This document shows positions 8,728 to 17,025 of a stretch of 64,000 nt of DNA, in pieces. The stretch is from Pseudothermotoga sp. Its GTDB lineage: Bacteria > Thermotogota > Thermotogae > Thermotogales > DSM-5069. The position numbers and the translations under genes are program-made. The notes beneath the pieces were generated by a model that was not told where the DNA came from, ran no database searches, and was given only the letters and a program-made list of their open reading frames with translations. Numbering within the stretch: the first letter of the stretch is position 1; every line of letters begins with the position of its first letter. Where the stretch lies: positions 211,341 to 275,340 of the forward strand of contig JANXCS010000003.1 in assembly GCA_025060105.1 (NCBI GenBank), written 5' to 3'.

Positions 8728-9915
8728 TCATGGGTTGAGCATCGTGACCTTGACCAGCTCCTTGTCGGTCTGCAGTCTCTTTATGTACTCGGGGATCTCA
8801 TCTATCTTCACCGTCTTGGAGATGATCTTCGTCATGTCCATACCCGTGGCCATGAGGCTGATGACCCTTGGGAAGTTCCCATGACCCGAGTGACCCTGCG
8901 ACCCTACAACTTGAGCGCGCCTGACTTGCAACACTTCACCGGTGAGCGGTATCTTCACATCCGCCCTCGCCACGATGACGACGGTCGCGTTCACGCTCCT
9001 ACCTCTCCAGATGACTTCCTCTATGTCTTTCCAAACTATCTGTGGCAGTCCAGTCGCTTCCAAATACAGCTTGGCACCCATTCCGTTCGTACTGTCGAGA
9101 ACGGCTTCAACGAAGTTCTCTTTCGTTGGATCTATCACTACGTCGGCACCGAGTTGCTTAGCGATGTTCCTGCGTGTGGCTGCAGGTTCTGAGAGTATAA
9201 CCTTCGCAGCCCCAGCCCTCTTCAAGATGGCCACGGCCGCAAGCCCTATGGGTCCTCCTCCGAGGATCACCACATTGTCGCCAGGTCTGATGCCTCCTCC
9301 CCTCTCTATCACGGCGTTGTAAGCAACCGAAGTCGGTTCCACCAAACTACCAGCTAAGAATAGCCTGTCCCCCTCGTAAACACCTTCAAGTTCCTTCAAG
9401 CTCCACAGGTATTTGGACTCCAGAACGATGTACTCAGCGAAGGCACCGTCGACGTCGAACCCCATTTCGCGAAGATTTTCACAGTTGTTCGGATAACCAT
9501 CCGCACACGGTCTGCAATGTCCACACCAGAACATCTCTTCGGTAGTGACAGGCTCACCGGGTTCGAACCGCTTGTTCGTTCTCCTGTTGATCGCTTCTGG
9601 ACCGGCATCCACCACGATGCCAGAGAACTCGTGACCGAGGGTAACCGGAAAACCCGTCAAACCGGGGTAGAGAATGTAACCTTGTTCGTCGGTCTGAGCC
9701 ATGTGAACATCGCTACCACAGATCCCGCATGCCTTCACTTTCACGAGCACTTGCGTGGGTTTGGTGATCTTCGGCTCGGGTACGTTCTCAACACGTACCT
9801 CTGGATACCTCCACACCTTGCTGCCGAGCCAACAGAGTTTTCCCTCGACATCTTTCGGACCAAGTTTGAACCCAGGTCTTGGGTCCCATTTAGCATGCAA
9901 TCTGACCGCTTTCAT
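8728..9915 (-). CDS. iolM: Zn-dependent scyllo-inosose 3-dehydrogenase, IolM-like
   Basis: A 395-residue medium-chain alcohol dehydrogenase, as long as I recall for T. maritima TM0412 (IolM). The catalytic zinc segment is KACGICGSDVHMAQT followed by GHEFSGIV. Four cysteines in CGHCRPCADGYPNNC form the structural zinc lobe, and VILGGGPIGLAAVAIL is the NAD-binding Rossmann motif. IolM oxidises 2-keto-myo-inositol to a diketo-inositol, the substrate of IolN. It is the first gene of the leftward operon; the start is ATG at 9915 with GGGAGGG upstream. Other polyol dehydrogenases share the fold, but the iolG-iolN context makes this specific assignment likely. Confidence 0.9.
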   Translation of the reverse strand: MKAVRLHAKWDPRPGFKLGPKDVEGKLCWLGSKVWRYPEVRVENVPEPKITKPTQVLVKVKACGICGSDVHMAQTDEQGYILYPGLTGFPVTLGHEFSGIVVDAGPEAINRRTNKRFEPGEPVTTEEMFWCGHCRPCADGYPNNCENLREMGFDVDGAFAEYIVLESKYLWSLKELEGVYEGDRLFLAGSLVEPTSVAYNAVIERGGGIRPGDNVVILGGGPIGLAAVAILKRAGAAKVILSEPAATRRNIAKQLGADVVIDPTKENFVEAVLDSTNGMGAKLYLEATGLPQIVWKDIEEVIWRGRSVNATVVIVARADVKIPLTGEVLQVRRAQVVGSQGHSGHGNFPRVISLMATGMDMTKIISKTVKIDEIPEYIKRLQTDKELVKVTMLNP

Positions 9916-9951
9916 CTTCGTCCCTCCCGTCCATCGTGCACTCCGTTACAT

Positions 9952-9982
9952 AGTTTATGATCATTTGAACACGGTTCCAAAT
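9952..9982 (-). promoter_or_regulatory. Candidate iol promoter with overlapping operator
   Basis: Read on the minus strand, TTGGAA (9980-9975) and TAAACT (9957-9952) are spaced by exactly 17 nt and lie 37 nt upstream of iolM. An interrupted inverted repeat, ATTTGGAAC then CGT then GTTCAAAT (9982-9963), covers the -35 box and part of the spacer. A repressor such as the divergently encoded DeoR protein could bind here. The hexamers are only moderate matches, so the promoter is a candidate. Confidence 0.5.
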
Positions 9983-10109
9983 CCGATAATTGACGGTTAA
10001 GGTCAGTTGAAATGCCTTACGCTCGCATTTTCTTTGCTTTTCTTCTCTTTTCGTAAAATTTCCAACTCTTTTTGATGCTTTCGATTCTGATCTTCGTAAC
10101 TCGCCGTGC

Positions 10110-10115
10110 TATAAT
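10110..10115 (+). promoter_or_regulatory. -10 box of the deoR-uxaE-uxuB-larA operon
   Basis: A perfect TATAAT lies 20 nt upstream of the GTG start at 10135. No good -35 hexamer is seen at the matching distance; TTCTGA at 10085-10090 is the nearest, with 19-nt spacing. The site rules out any start codon upstream of it. Confidence 0.6.
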
Positions 10116-10134
10116 GCAAAAGGGGGTTGTGAAC

Positions 10135-10899
10135 GTGTTTACAGAAGAAAGAAGGAATATGATACTCGATATTCTGAAACGAAAAGGGAAGGTCACCGTA
10201 CAGGAACTCGTAGAAAAGTTCAACGTCAGCAGTGTCACGATACGAAAGGATTTGGAATTTCTCGAATCCAACGGTTCGATCGTTCGAACGCACGGTGGAG
10301 CGATATTGGCAGACCATTCTCGATCTGAATGGAATTTTTTGAAGAAGATACACCAAAAAGAAAACGAAAAGAGACGCATAGCAAGAAAGATCGTTTCCTT
10401 GATCGAAGACGGTGACACTGTGATCTTGGACAGCAGCAGCACCAATTATTACGTCACTTTCGAATTGAGACATGCGGAATTTTCTTCCATAACTGTGGTG
10501 ACGAACAACGTTTTCATAGCAGGGAAATTGATAGAGCAGGGAGTGGAGGTCATCGTGCTCGGCGGTGTGGTGAGGGAGAACAGTCTATCGCTCGTTGGAC
10601 CTTGGGCTTTGAGGTTCTTGGAGGAGATCAACGTGGACAAAGCGTTCCTAGGTACCACGGGCTTTTCGATAGACAAAGGTTTCATGACGCCGAGCATCGT
10701 CGAAGCTGACGTGAAGAGGGCCATGATAAGGAGCGCCTCGAAGGTGTACATCGTGACCGATTCCACCAAGTTCTACAGGAGTGCGTTCGCATCCTTCGCG
10801 ATGCCTGAAGATATCGACGGTATAATAACAGATCACGGCATACCAGAAGATTTCGAAAAGTTCTTGATCGAAAAAGGTGTCGAAGTGCACAAAGTGTGA
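10135..10899 (+). CDS. DeoR-family transcriptional regulator
   Basis: A 254-residue sugar-responsive regulator. The N-terminal DeoR helix-turn-helix signature is seen in RRNMILDILKRKGKVTVQEL and VSSVTIRKDLEFLESNG, followed by the usual RTHGGA. The C-terminal part is the phosphosugar-sensing, isomerase-like DeoRC domain with the IEDGDTVILDSSST, VTNN and GTTGFS segments. The start is GTG at 10135, 8 nt after GGGGG, giving VFTEERRN, the normal N-terminus for the family; earlier starts would include the -10 box. It is divergent from the iol operon and first in the uxaE operon, so it is the natural candidate to control both. The effector is probably a phosphorylated sugar or inositol derivative. 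Confidence 0.88.
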   Translation: MFTEERRNMILDILKRKGKVTVQELVEKFNVSSVTIRKDLEFLESNGSIVRTHGGAILADHSRSEWNFLKKIHQKENEKRRIARKIVSLIEDGDTVILDSSSTNYYVTFELRHAEFSSITVVTNNVFIAGKLIEQGVEVIVLGGVVRENSLSLVGPWALRFLEEINVDKAFLGTTGFSIDKGFMTPSIVEADVKRAMIRSASKVYIVTDSTKFYRSAFASFAMPEDIDGIITDHGIPEDFEKFLIEKGVEVHKV

Positions 10900-10913
10900 A
10901 GGGGGTTGATCTG

Positions 10914-12386
10914 ATGAACGAAGCGCTGAGAAAGTTCAAAGCTCAGCTGGCTGGAAAGTTCAGTACTTACGATGCGTCAGTTCGACAGACCGCCGATGCC
11001 ACGTTTTTCATGGCGAGGAATCAGAGTGCAAAACGTTTGATCGTCATGGGGAAGAAGGGGGTCTGTGCCCTGTTCGAGGGGGAAAAGATCGGAACCATCG
11101 ATCAATTGGACGTGCTTGCGTGTCCTCTCAACGATCACAACTGTGGGAGGTTGATGGAACTGCTCGTTTCCCTCAAGCCATCGATCTGTGATAAAAAGCT
11201 TTCGTTTGGTTTCGGTGATCGCATCGGAGTCGCAACGGCCGCACACGCACAAATCGTGAACAAAGACGAGGTGTTCCCCGTCTTTGCACAACAATCCGTC
11301 CGTGAAATAACGAGGACCGAGAGATCTTGGCGAGAGGTTCTCCACAGCGCCGTTTGGGGTGTCTTCGAGAGCGGTTACGATGGAGCCTTCGGCGCCGATG
11401 CCGATCATGTGAAAAAGATCGAAGATTTAGAGAGTGCCGCGCACGTGGGCTACACCATGTTCACGATCGATCCTTCTGACCACGTGAAAGACCCTACAAA
11501 GATCGATCGAAGAGAACTTGTGAACTTTTTTCAAGAACATCCCAAAAGGCGAGAGATCGCGTCCAAATACATCGGTAAAAGTTTCACCGTTTTAGATGAA
11601 AAACTCTCGTTCGACGAAGACAGTTTCGCCGAGATTTTCACAACTTACATCAGCGCCATAGAGCACGTGGAAAGTTGTTATAAGGCCCTGCGTGCCGTTC
11701 GTTCGAGAGGTTTCGACCTTGAAGTTTCCATAGACGAAACTTCCCTGCCGACGACACCACTCGCACACATATTTTTCGTTCAAGAATTGAGGAGGCGTGG
11801 GGTAGATTTCCAAACGCTCGCGCTCAGATTCCCCGGAGAATGGCAGAAAGGCATCGATTACATAGGTGATACAGACCAATTTTCCAAAGAACTCGAAAAA
11901 CACGTCGCCATAGTGAAAATGCTCTCAGGATACAAGCTTTCTTTGCATTCAGGTAGCGACAAGTTCAGCGTGTATCCAGTTTTGGCTGAGAAAACGGAAA
12001 GAACGGTGCACGTCAAAACGGCCGGAACCAGCTATCTCGAAGCGATCAGAACGGTTGCGAAGTTTGCTCCCGATTTGTACAGAGAGATTCACAAATTCGC
12101 ACTGTCGAGGTTCGAACAGGACAGAGCCTCGTACCATGTCACAACGAACTTGTCGAGGGTTCCGAACGTGGACGAAGTTTCAGATTCAAATCTTTCAGAT
12201 CTTCTCGATCAGCCAGACGTGCGTCAAGTCATCCACATAACTTACGGTTCTGTTCTGACTGCGAAAGAATCTGGTAAAACTCTCTTCAAAGATCGTATAA
12301 TGAAAGTGTTGTTTGAACATGAGGATGAACACTACAACTTTTTGAAATCACATCTTGGAAAACATCTAAAACTGCTCGGCGCATGA
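10914..12386 (+). CDS. uxaE: Tagaturonate/fructuronate epimerase UxaE
   Basis: A 490-residue cytosolic enzyme matching the UxaE family first described from T. maritima, which epimerises D-tagaturonate to D-fructuronate. Distinctive segments are SFGFGDRIGVATAAHA near residue 100, GADADHVK, DETSLPTTPLAHIFFVQEL and LSLHSGSDKFSVYP, followed by VKTAGTSYLEA; their His, Asp and Glu residues are plausible metal ligands. The start is ATG at 10914, 8 nt after GGGGG; the region immediately upstream overlaps the end of the regulator. The next gene, a fructuronate-reductase-like SDR, begins 10 nt downstream. UxaE here connects tagaturonate from inositol (through IolN and a missing epimerase) or from galacturonate to the fructuronate branch. 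Confidence 0.88.
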   Translation: MNEALRKFKAQLAGKFSTYDASVRQTADATFFMARNQSAKRLIVMGKKGVCALFEGEKIGTIDQLDVLACPLNDHNCGRLMELLVSLKPSICDKKLSFGFGDRIGVATAAHAQIVNKDEVFPVFAQQSVREITRTERSWREVLHSAVWGVFESGYDGAFGADADHVKKIEDLESAAHVGYTMFTIDPSDHVKDPTKIDRRELVNFFQEHPKRREIASKYIGKSFTVLDEKLSFDEDSFAEIFTTYISAIEHVESCYKALRAVRSRGFDLEVSIDETSLPTTPLAHIFFVQELRRRGVDFQTLALRFPGEWQKGIDYIGDTDQFSKELEKHVAIVKMLSGYKLSLHSGSDKFSVYPVLAEKTERTVHVKTAGTSYLEAIRTVAKFAPDLYREIHKFALSRFEQDRASYHVTTNLSRVPNVDEVSDSNLSDLLDQPDVRQVIHITYGSVLTAKESGKTLFKDRIMKVLFEHEDEHYNFLKSHLGKHLKLLGA

Positions 12387-12396
12387 AAGGAGTGTG

Positions 12397-13227
12397 ATGG
12401 ATGTGAACGAAGCGTACAAACTTTTCAGTCTGGAGGGGAAGGTCGTCGTCATCACGGGTGGTGCGGGGATCCTCGGCTCAGCGATAGGTGAGGGAATGGC
12501 GAGGTTCGGAGCGAGCATCGCCATTTGTGACATCAGAAACTACGAAGAGAGGGCAAACGAGTTCAGATCCAAAGGCTTGAACGCTCGTGGTTATTACATG
12601 GATGTGTTGAACATCGAAAGCATAAGGAAGGCCCACGATGAGATACTCAAAGACTTCGGTAAGGTGGATGTGTTGATCAACGCCGCGGGTGGGAACATAC
12701 CCGAGGCGACCACATCGCCACAGCTGAGCTTCTTCGATATCCCACTCGAATCACTCCAGAAAGTCGTTGGACTGAATCTGTTCGGCGGTGCGATACTACC
12801 TTCACAAGTGTTTGGAAAAACGCTGGTGAAGAATCCAGAAGGTGGTTCCATCATAAACATCTCTTCGATGTCGGCTTACAGACCATTGACACGGGTCCTT
12901 GGATATTCTGCGGCCAAGGCGGCGGTGAGCAACTTCACTCAATGGCTCGCGGTGCACATGGCCATGGAATACAGCAAGAAAGTGAGAGTCAACGCGATCG
13001 CACCCGGATTTTTCTTGACCCATCAGAACAGATACCTCCTGTTGGACGAGCAGGGGAATCTGACGGCGAGGGGCAAGGCTATAATCGATCATACACCCAT
13101 GGGTAGGTTCGGCGATCCAGAAGACCTCATCGGTGCGTGTGTGTGGCTCGCTTCCGACGCTTCAAAGTTCGTCACCGGCGCGGTCATCCCGATCGATGGA
13201 GGTTTCAACGCCTACGCGGGTGTGTAA
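12397..13227 (+). CDS. uxuB: SDR-family D-mannonate oxidoreductase (fructuronate reductase)
   Basis: A 276-residue short-chain dehydrogenase. The cofactor motif is GGAGILGSAIG, the structural NAG equivalent is INAAGG, and the catalytic Ser-Tyr-Lys set is visible as SSMSAYRP and YSAAKAA; the family ending DGGFNAYAGV is intact. SDR-type fructuronate reductases of Thermotoga convert D-fructuronate to D-mannonate and sit beside uxaE, as here. The start is ATG at 12397 after AAGGAG; a GTG one codon upstream is less likely. Spacing is 10 nt to uxaE and 15 nt to the LarA-family gene. Substrate identity is from synteny; a gluconate 5-dehydrogenase reading is possible because those SDRs are close relatives. 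Confidence 0.82.
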   Translation: MDVNEAYKLFSLEGKVVVITGGAGILGSAIGEGMARFGASIAICDIRNYEERANEFRSKGLNARGYYMDVLNIESIRKAHDEILKDFGKVDVLINAAGGNIPEATTSPQLSFFDIPLESLQKVVGLNLFGGAILPSQVFGKTLVKNPEGGSIINISSMSAYRPLTRVLGYSAAKAAVSNFTQWLAVHMAMEYSKKVRVNAIAPGFFLTHQNRYLLLDEQGNLTARGKAIIDHTPMGRFGDPEDLIGACVWLASDASKFVTGAVIPIDGGFNAYAGV

Positions 13228-13242
13228 TGAAAGGTGGTACAC

Positions 13243-14520
13243 ATGAAATGCATCGAGCGTTTGGAAGGTTGTCTCGATCGAGATGAAATGAAACGATTAG
13301 TCGAAGAGACCTTACCAGATAGAGATCTTCAGAAGGTTCTTTTGATCCATCCAGACTACACGCGCGTGGACTTCTCATCCACGTTGGTTCCCATCGTTCA
13401 TCGAGAGCTGAAAAAGAGGGGATTGAAGACTCTCCACACGCTGAACGCCAGCGGTACACACAGGGCCATGAGCGAGCAAGAAGTCAGAAAGAAGCTCGGC
13501 CTGTTCAACGAAGACTTCGTGATGTTCAACCATGAGTACGCCAATCCGAACGCGCTGATGAACGTTGGAGAACTCAGCGCGGAGTTCGTGAGCCAAAAAA
13601 CGATGGGAGATCTTCAACAACCTCTTCCAGTCACGCTCAACAGATTGTTCTTCGAGAAGTACGATCTCATCATCGTTCTGAGTGGTACTTCCCCACACGA
13701 ATCCACTGGATTTTCTGGTGGATTGAAATCCATCGTTCCAGGCATCGCTGGTCCCGACGTCGTTGGGCTCTTCCATTGGGCTGCCGTTTTGATAGGCATA
13801 CCGAGGCTGATCGGATTGATCGACAATCCGGCCAGAGATGTGATCAACGAAGCTTGCAGGATGGCTTTCCAAAAGGTTCGTTCACCTGTGATCTTTTACA
13901 ACATGGTCTACGAAGAAACCTCCAGCGGAGTTCTGGCAAAAGGCCTTTACTGTGGAAACGGATACGAAGGAGCCTTGGAGGCGTACAGGCGCGCGGCCGA
14001 AGCGAGCAAGAAGGTCCACATAGTGTACATCGATAAACCTGTGAAGCGCGCCGTGCAGGTCATCGATGAAAATTACGACGAAATATGGACGGCTGGGAAA
14101 GGTTCTTACAAGTTGCAACGGCCCGGTGTGATAGAACCTGGTGGAGAGATCATCATTTATGCTCCTCACATAAAGATCTTCCATTCGAACAGAGACATGG
14201 ATCGAGCCATCCGGCAGATCGGTTATCACTGCAAAGATTACGTGAAAGAGTTTTTGAAGAAGCACCCAAACTTCGACAGAAACGTTGCGGCGCACGTGAT
14301 AAACGTCCGTGGTGATGGTAGGTACGATCCCAAAACTGGCAAAGAAGAATGTCTATTCAACGTGACCTTGGCCACGAGTATAAGCAAAGAAGAATGTGAA
14401 GCCGTGTCGTTGGGGTACAGGTCACCTCAATCGATAAGACGTGAAGATTTCTTGAATGAAGATTCTCTGTGGATAGAACACGGAGGAAAGTTCCTCTACG
14501 AACTTCGTAAAAACGAGTGA
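13243..14520 (+). CDS. LarA-family nickel-pincer hydroxyacid epimerase (predicted hexonate 2-epimerase)
   Basis: A 425-residue protein of the lactate racemase superfamily. The residues that hold nickel and its pincer cofactor in L. plantarum LarA appear to be present: R41 in PDYTRVD, H73 in ASGTHRAM, H152 in GTSPHES, K162 in SGGLKSIVPGIAG and H178 in GLFHWAA. The spacings H-K of 10 and K-H of 16 are the same as those of LarA H174, K184 and H200. Lactate makes little sense in this operon. A D-gluconate 2-epimerase is known in the superfamily, and D-mannonate, the product of the preceding gene, is the C2 epimer of D-gluconate. The start is ATG at 13243 after AAAGGTGG. LarB, LarC and LarE cofactor genes are not in the window. 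Confidence 0.85.
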   Translation: MKCIERLEGCLDRDEMKRLVEETLPDRDLQKVLLIHPDYTRVDFSSTLVPIVHRELKKRGLKTLHTLNASGTHRAMSEQEVRKKLGLFNEDFVMFNHEYANPNALMNVGELSAEFVSQKTMGDLQQPLPVTLNRLFFEKYDLIIVLSGTSPHESTGFSGGLKSIVPGIAGPDVVGLFHWAAVLIGIPRLIGLIDNPARDVINEACRMAFQKVRSPVIFYNMVYEETSSGVLAKGLYCGNGYEGALEAYRRAAEASKKVHIVYIDKPVKRAVQVIDENYDEIWTAGKGSYKLQRPGVIEPGGEIIIYAPHIKIFHSNRDMDRAIRQIGYHCKDYVKEFLKKHPNFDRNVAAHVINVRGDGRYDPKTGKEECLFNVTLATSISKEECEAVSLGYRSPQSIRREDFLNEDSLWIEHGGKFLYELRKNE

Positions 14521-14585
14521 ATGTCATTCACCGAAAACCAACATTTAACAAATTTGAGCAATAATACTTTAGCTCAAAAAGCACG

Positions 14586-14647
14586 CCTTCCGATCCCGAG
14601 CCTCGGTGCCCGTGTGGGTCGGTGAGGGAGATGACGAAGGCGGAAGG
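14586..14647 (+). promoter_or_regulatory. Structured 5' leader of rpsB (candidate)
   Basis: The 152-nt space before rpsB holds a candidate -10 TAATAC (14562-14567) and then a GC-rich segment closed by a 7-bp stem, CCTTCCG (14586-14592) with CGGAAGG (14641-14647). Inside, CCTC (14601) can pair with GAGG (14624) and CCC (14609) with GGG (14616). The rpsB ribosome binding site follows 12 nt later. It may be an S2-responsive autoregulatory leader; I do not recognise a known riboswitch class, and no tRNA fits. Confidence 0.45.
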
Positions 14648-14672
14648 TTCAACCAAATCGGGAGGTGTTCGA

Positions 14673-15476
14673 ATGCCAGTTGTCACCATGAAGCAGTTGC
14701 TCGAAGCCGGTGCGCATTTCGGTCATCGCACCAGACGATGGAATCCCAAGATGGCACCGTACATCTACGGTAGTCGTAAGGGAATCTACATCATCGACCT
14801 TCAAAAGACACTGAAACTCATCGAAGAAGCGTGCGAGTTCATCCGGACCAAGGCGAGTGAAGGTGGCACCATGATCATGGTCGGTACGAAGAAACAAGCA
14901 CAGCGAGTCATCGAAGAGGAAGCGAAAAGGTGTGGAGTTTTCTACGTGAACAACAGGTGGCTCGGTGGCCTTCTGACGAACTTCAGAACGATCAAATCGA
15001 GGATCGACAAACTCGCCGAACTCGAGCGGATGGAAGAAAGTGGAGAACTCGCCAAGCTACCGAAGAAGGAACAGAGTAAGATGAGAAAAGTGCTGGAGAA
15101 GTTGCGCAAGAACTTGGGCGGTTTGAAAGGCATGGAAAGGTTGCCGGACATCGTTTTCGTGGTAGATCCACGCAAGGAAAAGAACGCGGTGGCTGAGGCG
15201 AACATTCTAGGCATCCCAGTGATAGCCATAGTCGATACCAACTGTGATCCCGATCCAATCGATTATGTAATTCCAGCCAACGACGATGCTATAAGATCGA
15301 TAAAACTGATCGTTTCGAAGATAGCAGATGCCTATCTCGAAGGTAGAGAAGGTGTTTCGTTCGCCGAACCTGAGCCTGAGCAACCTCCGAAGGTCGAAGC
15401 GAAGGAATCTGAAAGTGAGATAGACATCTCTGATCTGTTCGAAGATACAAGTTTCGAAGAAGAGGAGGAAGAATGA
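14673..15476 (+). CDS. rpsB: 30S ribosomal protein S2
   Basis: A 267-residue S2 protein. Signature segments are [20 protein letters not shown] at the start, [21 protein letters not shown] near residue 95, and the conserved [13 protein letters not shown]. The C-terminus is a long acidic tail rich in Glu. The start is ATG at 14673, 5 nt after GGGAGGTG; an in-frame ATG 51 nt upstream lies inside the leader hairpin. In most bacteria tsf follows rpsB, but here the gene is followed by its own terminator and miaB. S2 assembles late on the 30S head-body junction and often regulates its own mRNA, consistent with the leader structure. Confidence 0.97.
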   Translation: MPVVTMKQLLEAGAHFGHRTRRWNPKMAPYIYGSRKGIYIIDLQKTLKLIEEACEFIRTKASEGGTMIMVGTKKQAQRVIEEEAKRCGVFYVNNRWLGGLLTNFRTIKSRIDKLAELERMEESGELAKLPKKEQSKMRKVLEKLRKNLGGLKGMERLPDIVFVVDPRKEKNAVAEANILGIPVIAIVDTNCDPDPIDYVIPANDDAIRSIKLIVSKIADAYLEGREGVSFAEPEPEQPPKVEAKESESEIDISDLFEDTSFEEEEEE

Positions 15477-15499
15477 GGGGGTCGAAACCCCCTCTTTTT
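15475..15499 (+). terminator. Rho-independent terminator overlapping the rpsB stop codon
   Basis: GAGGGGGT and ACCCCCTC form a perfect 8-bp stem with a CGAA loop followed by TTTTT. The last two bases of the rpsB TGA stop (15474-15476) lie in the stem. miaB starts only 6 nt after the T-tract, so some read-through or an embedded start signal must feed miaB. Confidence 0.88.
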
Positions 15500-15504
15500 G
15501 TTTC

Positions 15505-16803
15505 ATGAGGGTGTACATCAAAACCTATGGATGCCAGATGAACGAGAGCGACACAGAGACGATGGCTGGCATACTTTCACACGAAGGATTCGAGATCGTC
15601 GACGATGTAGAATCTGCGGACGTAGTCATACTGAACACCTGTGTCGTTAGACAAAAATCGCAGGACAAATACCATTCGGCACTCGGGCAGCTCGTCAAAC
15701 TGAAAAAGCAGGGGAAGATAAAGTTAATAGGCATCGCGGGCTGTGGTTCCAACCTCGAAGGAGAAAGATTGTTGCAACTCGGTGCCGATTTCGTCATAGG
15801 GTCTCGTTCGATAGTCGAGATCGCCAACGTGCTCAAGCGTGCCGTCGAAGGCGAAAAGATAGTCTATCTTGAAGACAGAACGTGCGACATCGTTGCAGAT
15901 TTGCCAAAGTTACGCAGTACGAAGCACCATGCGTGGATAACGATCATACACGGATGCAACAGATTCTGCACCTACTGCATCGTTCCTTACGTGCGTGGCC
16001 GTGAACGGAGCAGGCCCATTCAGGACGTGCTGAAGGAGATCGAAGGTTTGACCCAGCAAGGCGTCATCGAGGTCACTTTTTTAGGTCAGAACGTGGATGC
16101 GTACGGAAAAGATTTGAAGGATGGAACGAGCCTAGCGAAGTTGATAGAGGAAACGAGCGAGTTCGATCGAATAAAACGCATCTGGTTTTTGACCTCCTAT
16201 CCCACAGACATCACCGACGAGTTGATAGACGTCGTTGCGAACAATCCGAAGGCTGCAAAGTCGTTCCACATACCAGTACAATCTGGTAGCGATCGCATCC
16301 TCAAGTTGATGAACCGTCGTTACACTTCGGCGCAGTTTTTAAAGCTTGTAGAAAAGATTCGCTCGAAGGTTCAAGATGTCGCGATCAGCAGTGATATCAT
16401 AGTGGGTTTTCCCACCGAATCGGAAGAAGATTATCTTCAAAGTGTCGAGTTGGTACGCCAAGCCAGGTTCGAACGTTTGAATCTGGCCGTTTATTCCCCA
16501 AGACCAGGAACGGTCGCGGCGAAGTATTATCCAGACGACGTGCCGTACAGTGTGAAGGTGAAGAGACTGAACGAGTTGTTGAATCTACAAAAGCAGATCA
16601 ACGCGGAGCTGAACCGGTCTTATTTGAACCGGACTGTGGAACTGTTCGTCGAAGGCAAAACGAAGGATGGCTCCCACTATGGACGTGACATTAGAAACAA
16701 GATCGTGATCTTCACGGCTGAAAAGCCATTGCAACCTGGTGAGTGCGTTCGCGTGAAGATAGACCGGGTCACGGCAGGCCCAGTGTATGGAAAGATGATT
16801 TAA
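15505..16803 (+). CDS. miaB: tRNA-2-methylthio-N6-dimethylallyladenosine synthase
   Basis: A 432-residue radical-SAM methylthiotransferase that adds the 2-methylthio group to i6A37 of tRNAs reading U-starting codons. The N-terminal UPF0004 domain supplies Cys10, Cys46 and Cys80 for the auxiliary cluster, the radical-SAM motif CNRFCTYC gives Cys151, Cys155 and Cys158, and a TRAM-like domain occupies roughly the last 65 residues. ATG at 15505 gives the conserved N-terminus [14 protein letters not shown], but no ribosome binding site precedes it, because the rpsB terminator T-tract lies immediately upstream. Translation may need a short or leaderless transcript. MtaB-type paralogues are less likely because the opening GCQMN is typical of MiaB. 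Confidence 0.93.
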   Translation: MRVYIKTYGCQMNESDTETMAGILSHEGFEIVDDVESADVVILNTCVVRQKSQDKYHSALGQLVKLKKQGKIKLIGIAGCGSNLEGERLLQLGADFVIGSRSIVEIANVLKRAVEGEKIVYLEDRTCDIVADLPKLRSTKHHAWITIIHGCNRFCTYCIVPYVRGRERSRPIQDVLKEIEGLTQQGVIEVTFLGQNVDAYGKDLKDGTSLAKLIEETSEFDRIKRIWFLTSYPTDITDELIDVVANNPKAAKSFHIPVQSGSDRILKLMNRRYTSAQFLKLVEKIRSKVQDVAISSDIIVGFPTESEEDYLQSVELVRQARFERLNLAVYSPRPGTVAAKYYPDDVPYSVKVKRLNELLNLQKQINAELNRSYLNRTVELFVEGKTKDGSHYGRDIRNKIVIFTAEKPLQPGECVRVKIDRVTAGPVYGKMI

Positions 16804-16811
16804 AAGAAAAT

Positions 16812-16831
16812 GCGGACCCAGGTGGGTCCGC
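16812..16831 (-). terminator. Hairpin terminator in the convergent miaB / cDPG-synthetase space
   Basis: GCGGACCC and GGGTCCGC form a perfect 8-bp stem. On the minus strand it is followed by ATTTTCTTTT, so it fits best as the terminator of the leftward gene ending at 17026; it could also stop miaB transcripts weakly. The rest of the 222-nt space contains only a small inverted repeat, TGTAAC/GTTACA at 16895-16914, of unknown meaning. Confidence 0.65.
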
Positions 16832-17025
16832 TAAAGCCGTGGGGGGTGTATCTCAAGGGGGATAGGGGGGTCCTGATTCACTTTCCAACTACATTGTAAC
16901 GGTTCCAAGTTACATTATCTATCAGTTTAGGTTCCTATGTGACAACGTTTGTGTTAACAAATCTCTGACTAAACTGGTCTTACTTTTTCCTTCCGTTATA
17001 TAGACGATCGATCGGTCGAACTGGT

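Noticed and set aside
7747-9192. Long open frame on the plus strand opposite iolG and iolM
   Set aside because: It has no ribosome binding site, matches no family, and mirrors the codon pattern of two clearly recognised genes on the other strand.
10072-10134. Longer N-terminus for the DeoR regulator
   Set aside because: It would include the perfect TATAAT at 10110-10115; GTG at 10135 has a proper ribosome binding site and the normal family N-terminus.
13243-14520. LarA-family protein as the missing 5-keto-L-gluconate epimerase
   Set aside because: Fischer projections show that step inverts the carbon next to the ketone (C4), not the hydroxyl carbon next to the carboxylate on which LarA enzymes act.
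14521-14672. tRNA or known riboswitch before rpsB
   Set aside because: No cloverleaf, anticodon arm or CCA end can be drawn, and none of the riboswitch cores I know is recognisable; kept only as a structured leader.
16895-16914. TGTAAC/GTTACA inverted repeat in the miaB intergenic space
   Set aside because: It is not near a start codon and has no promoter around it; the short arms could occur by chance.
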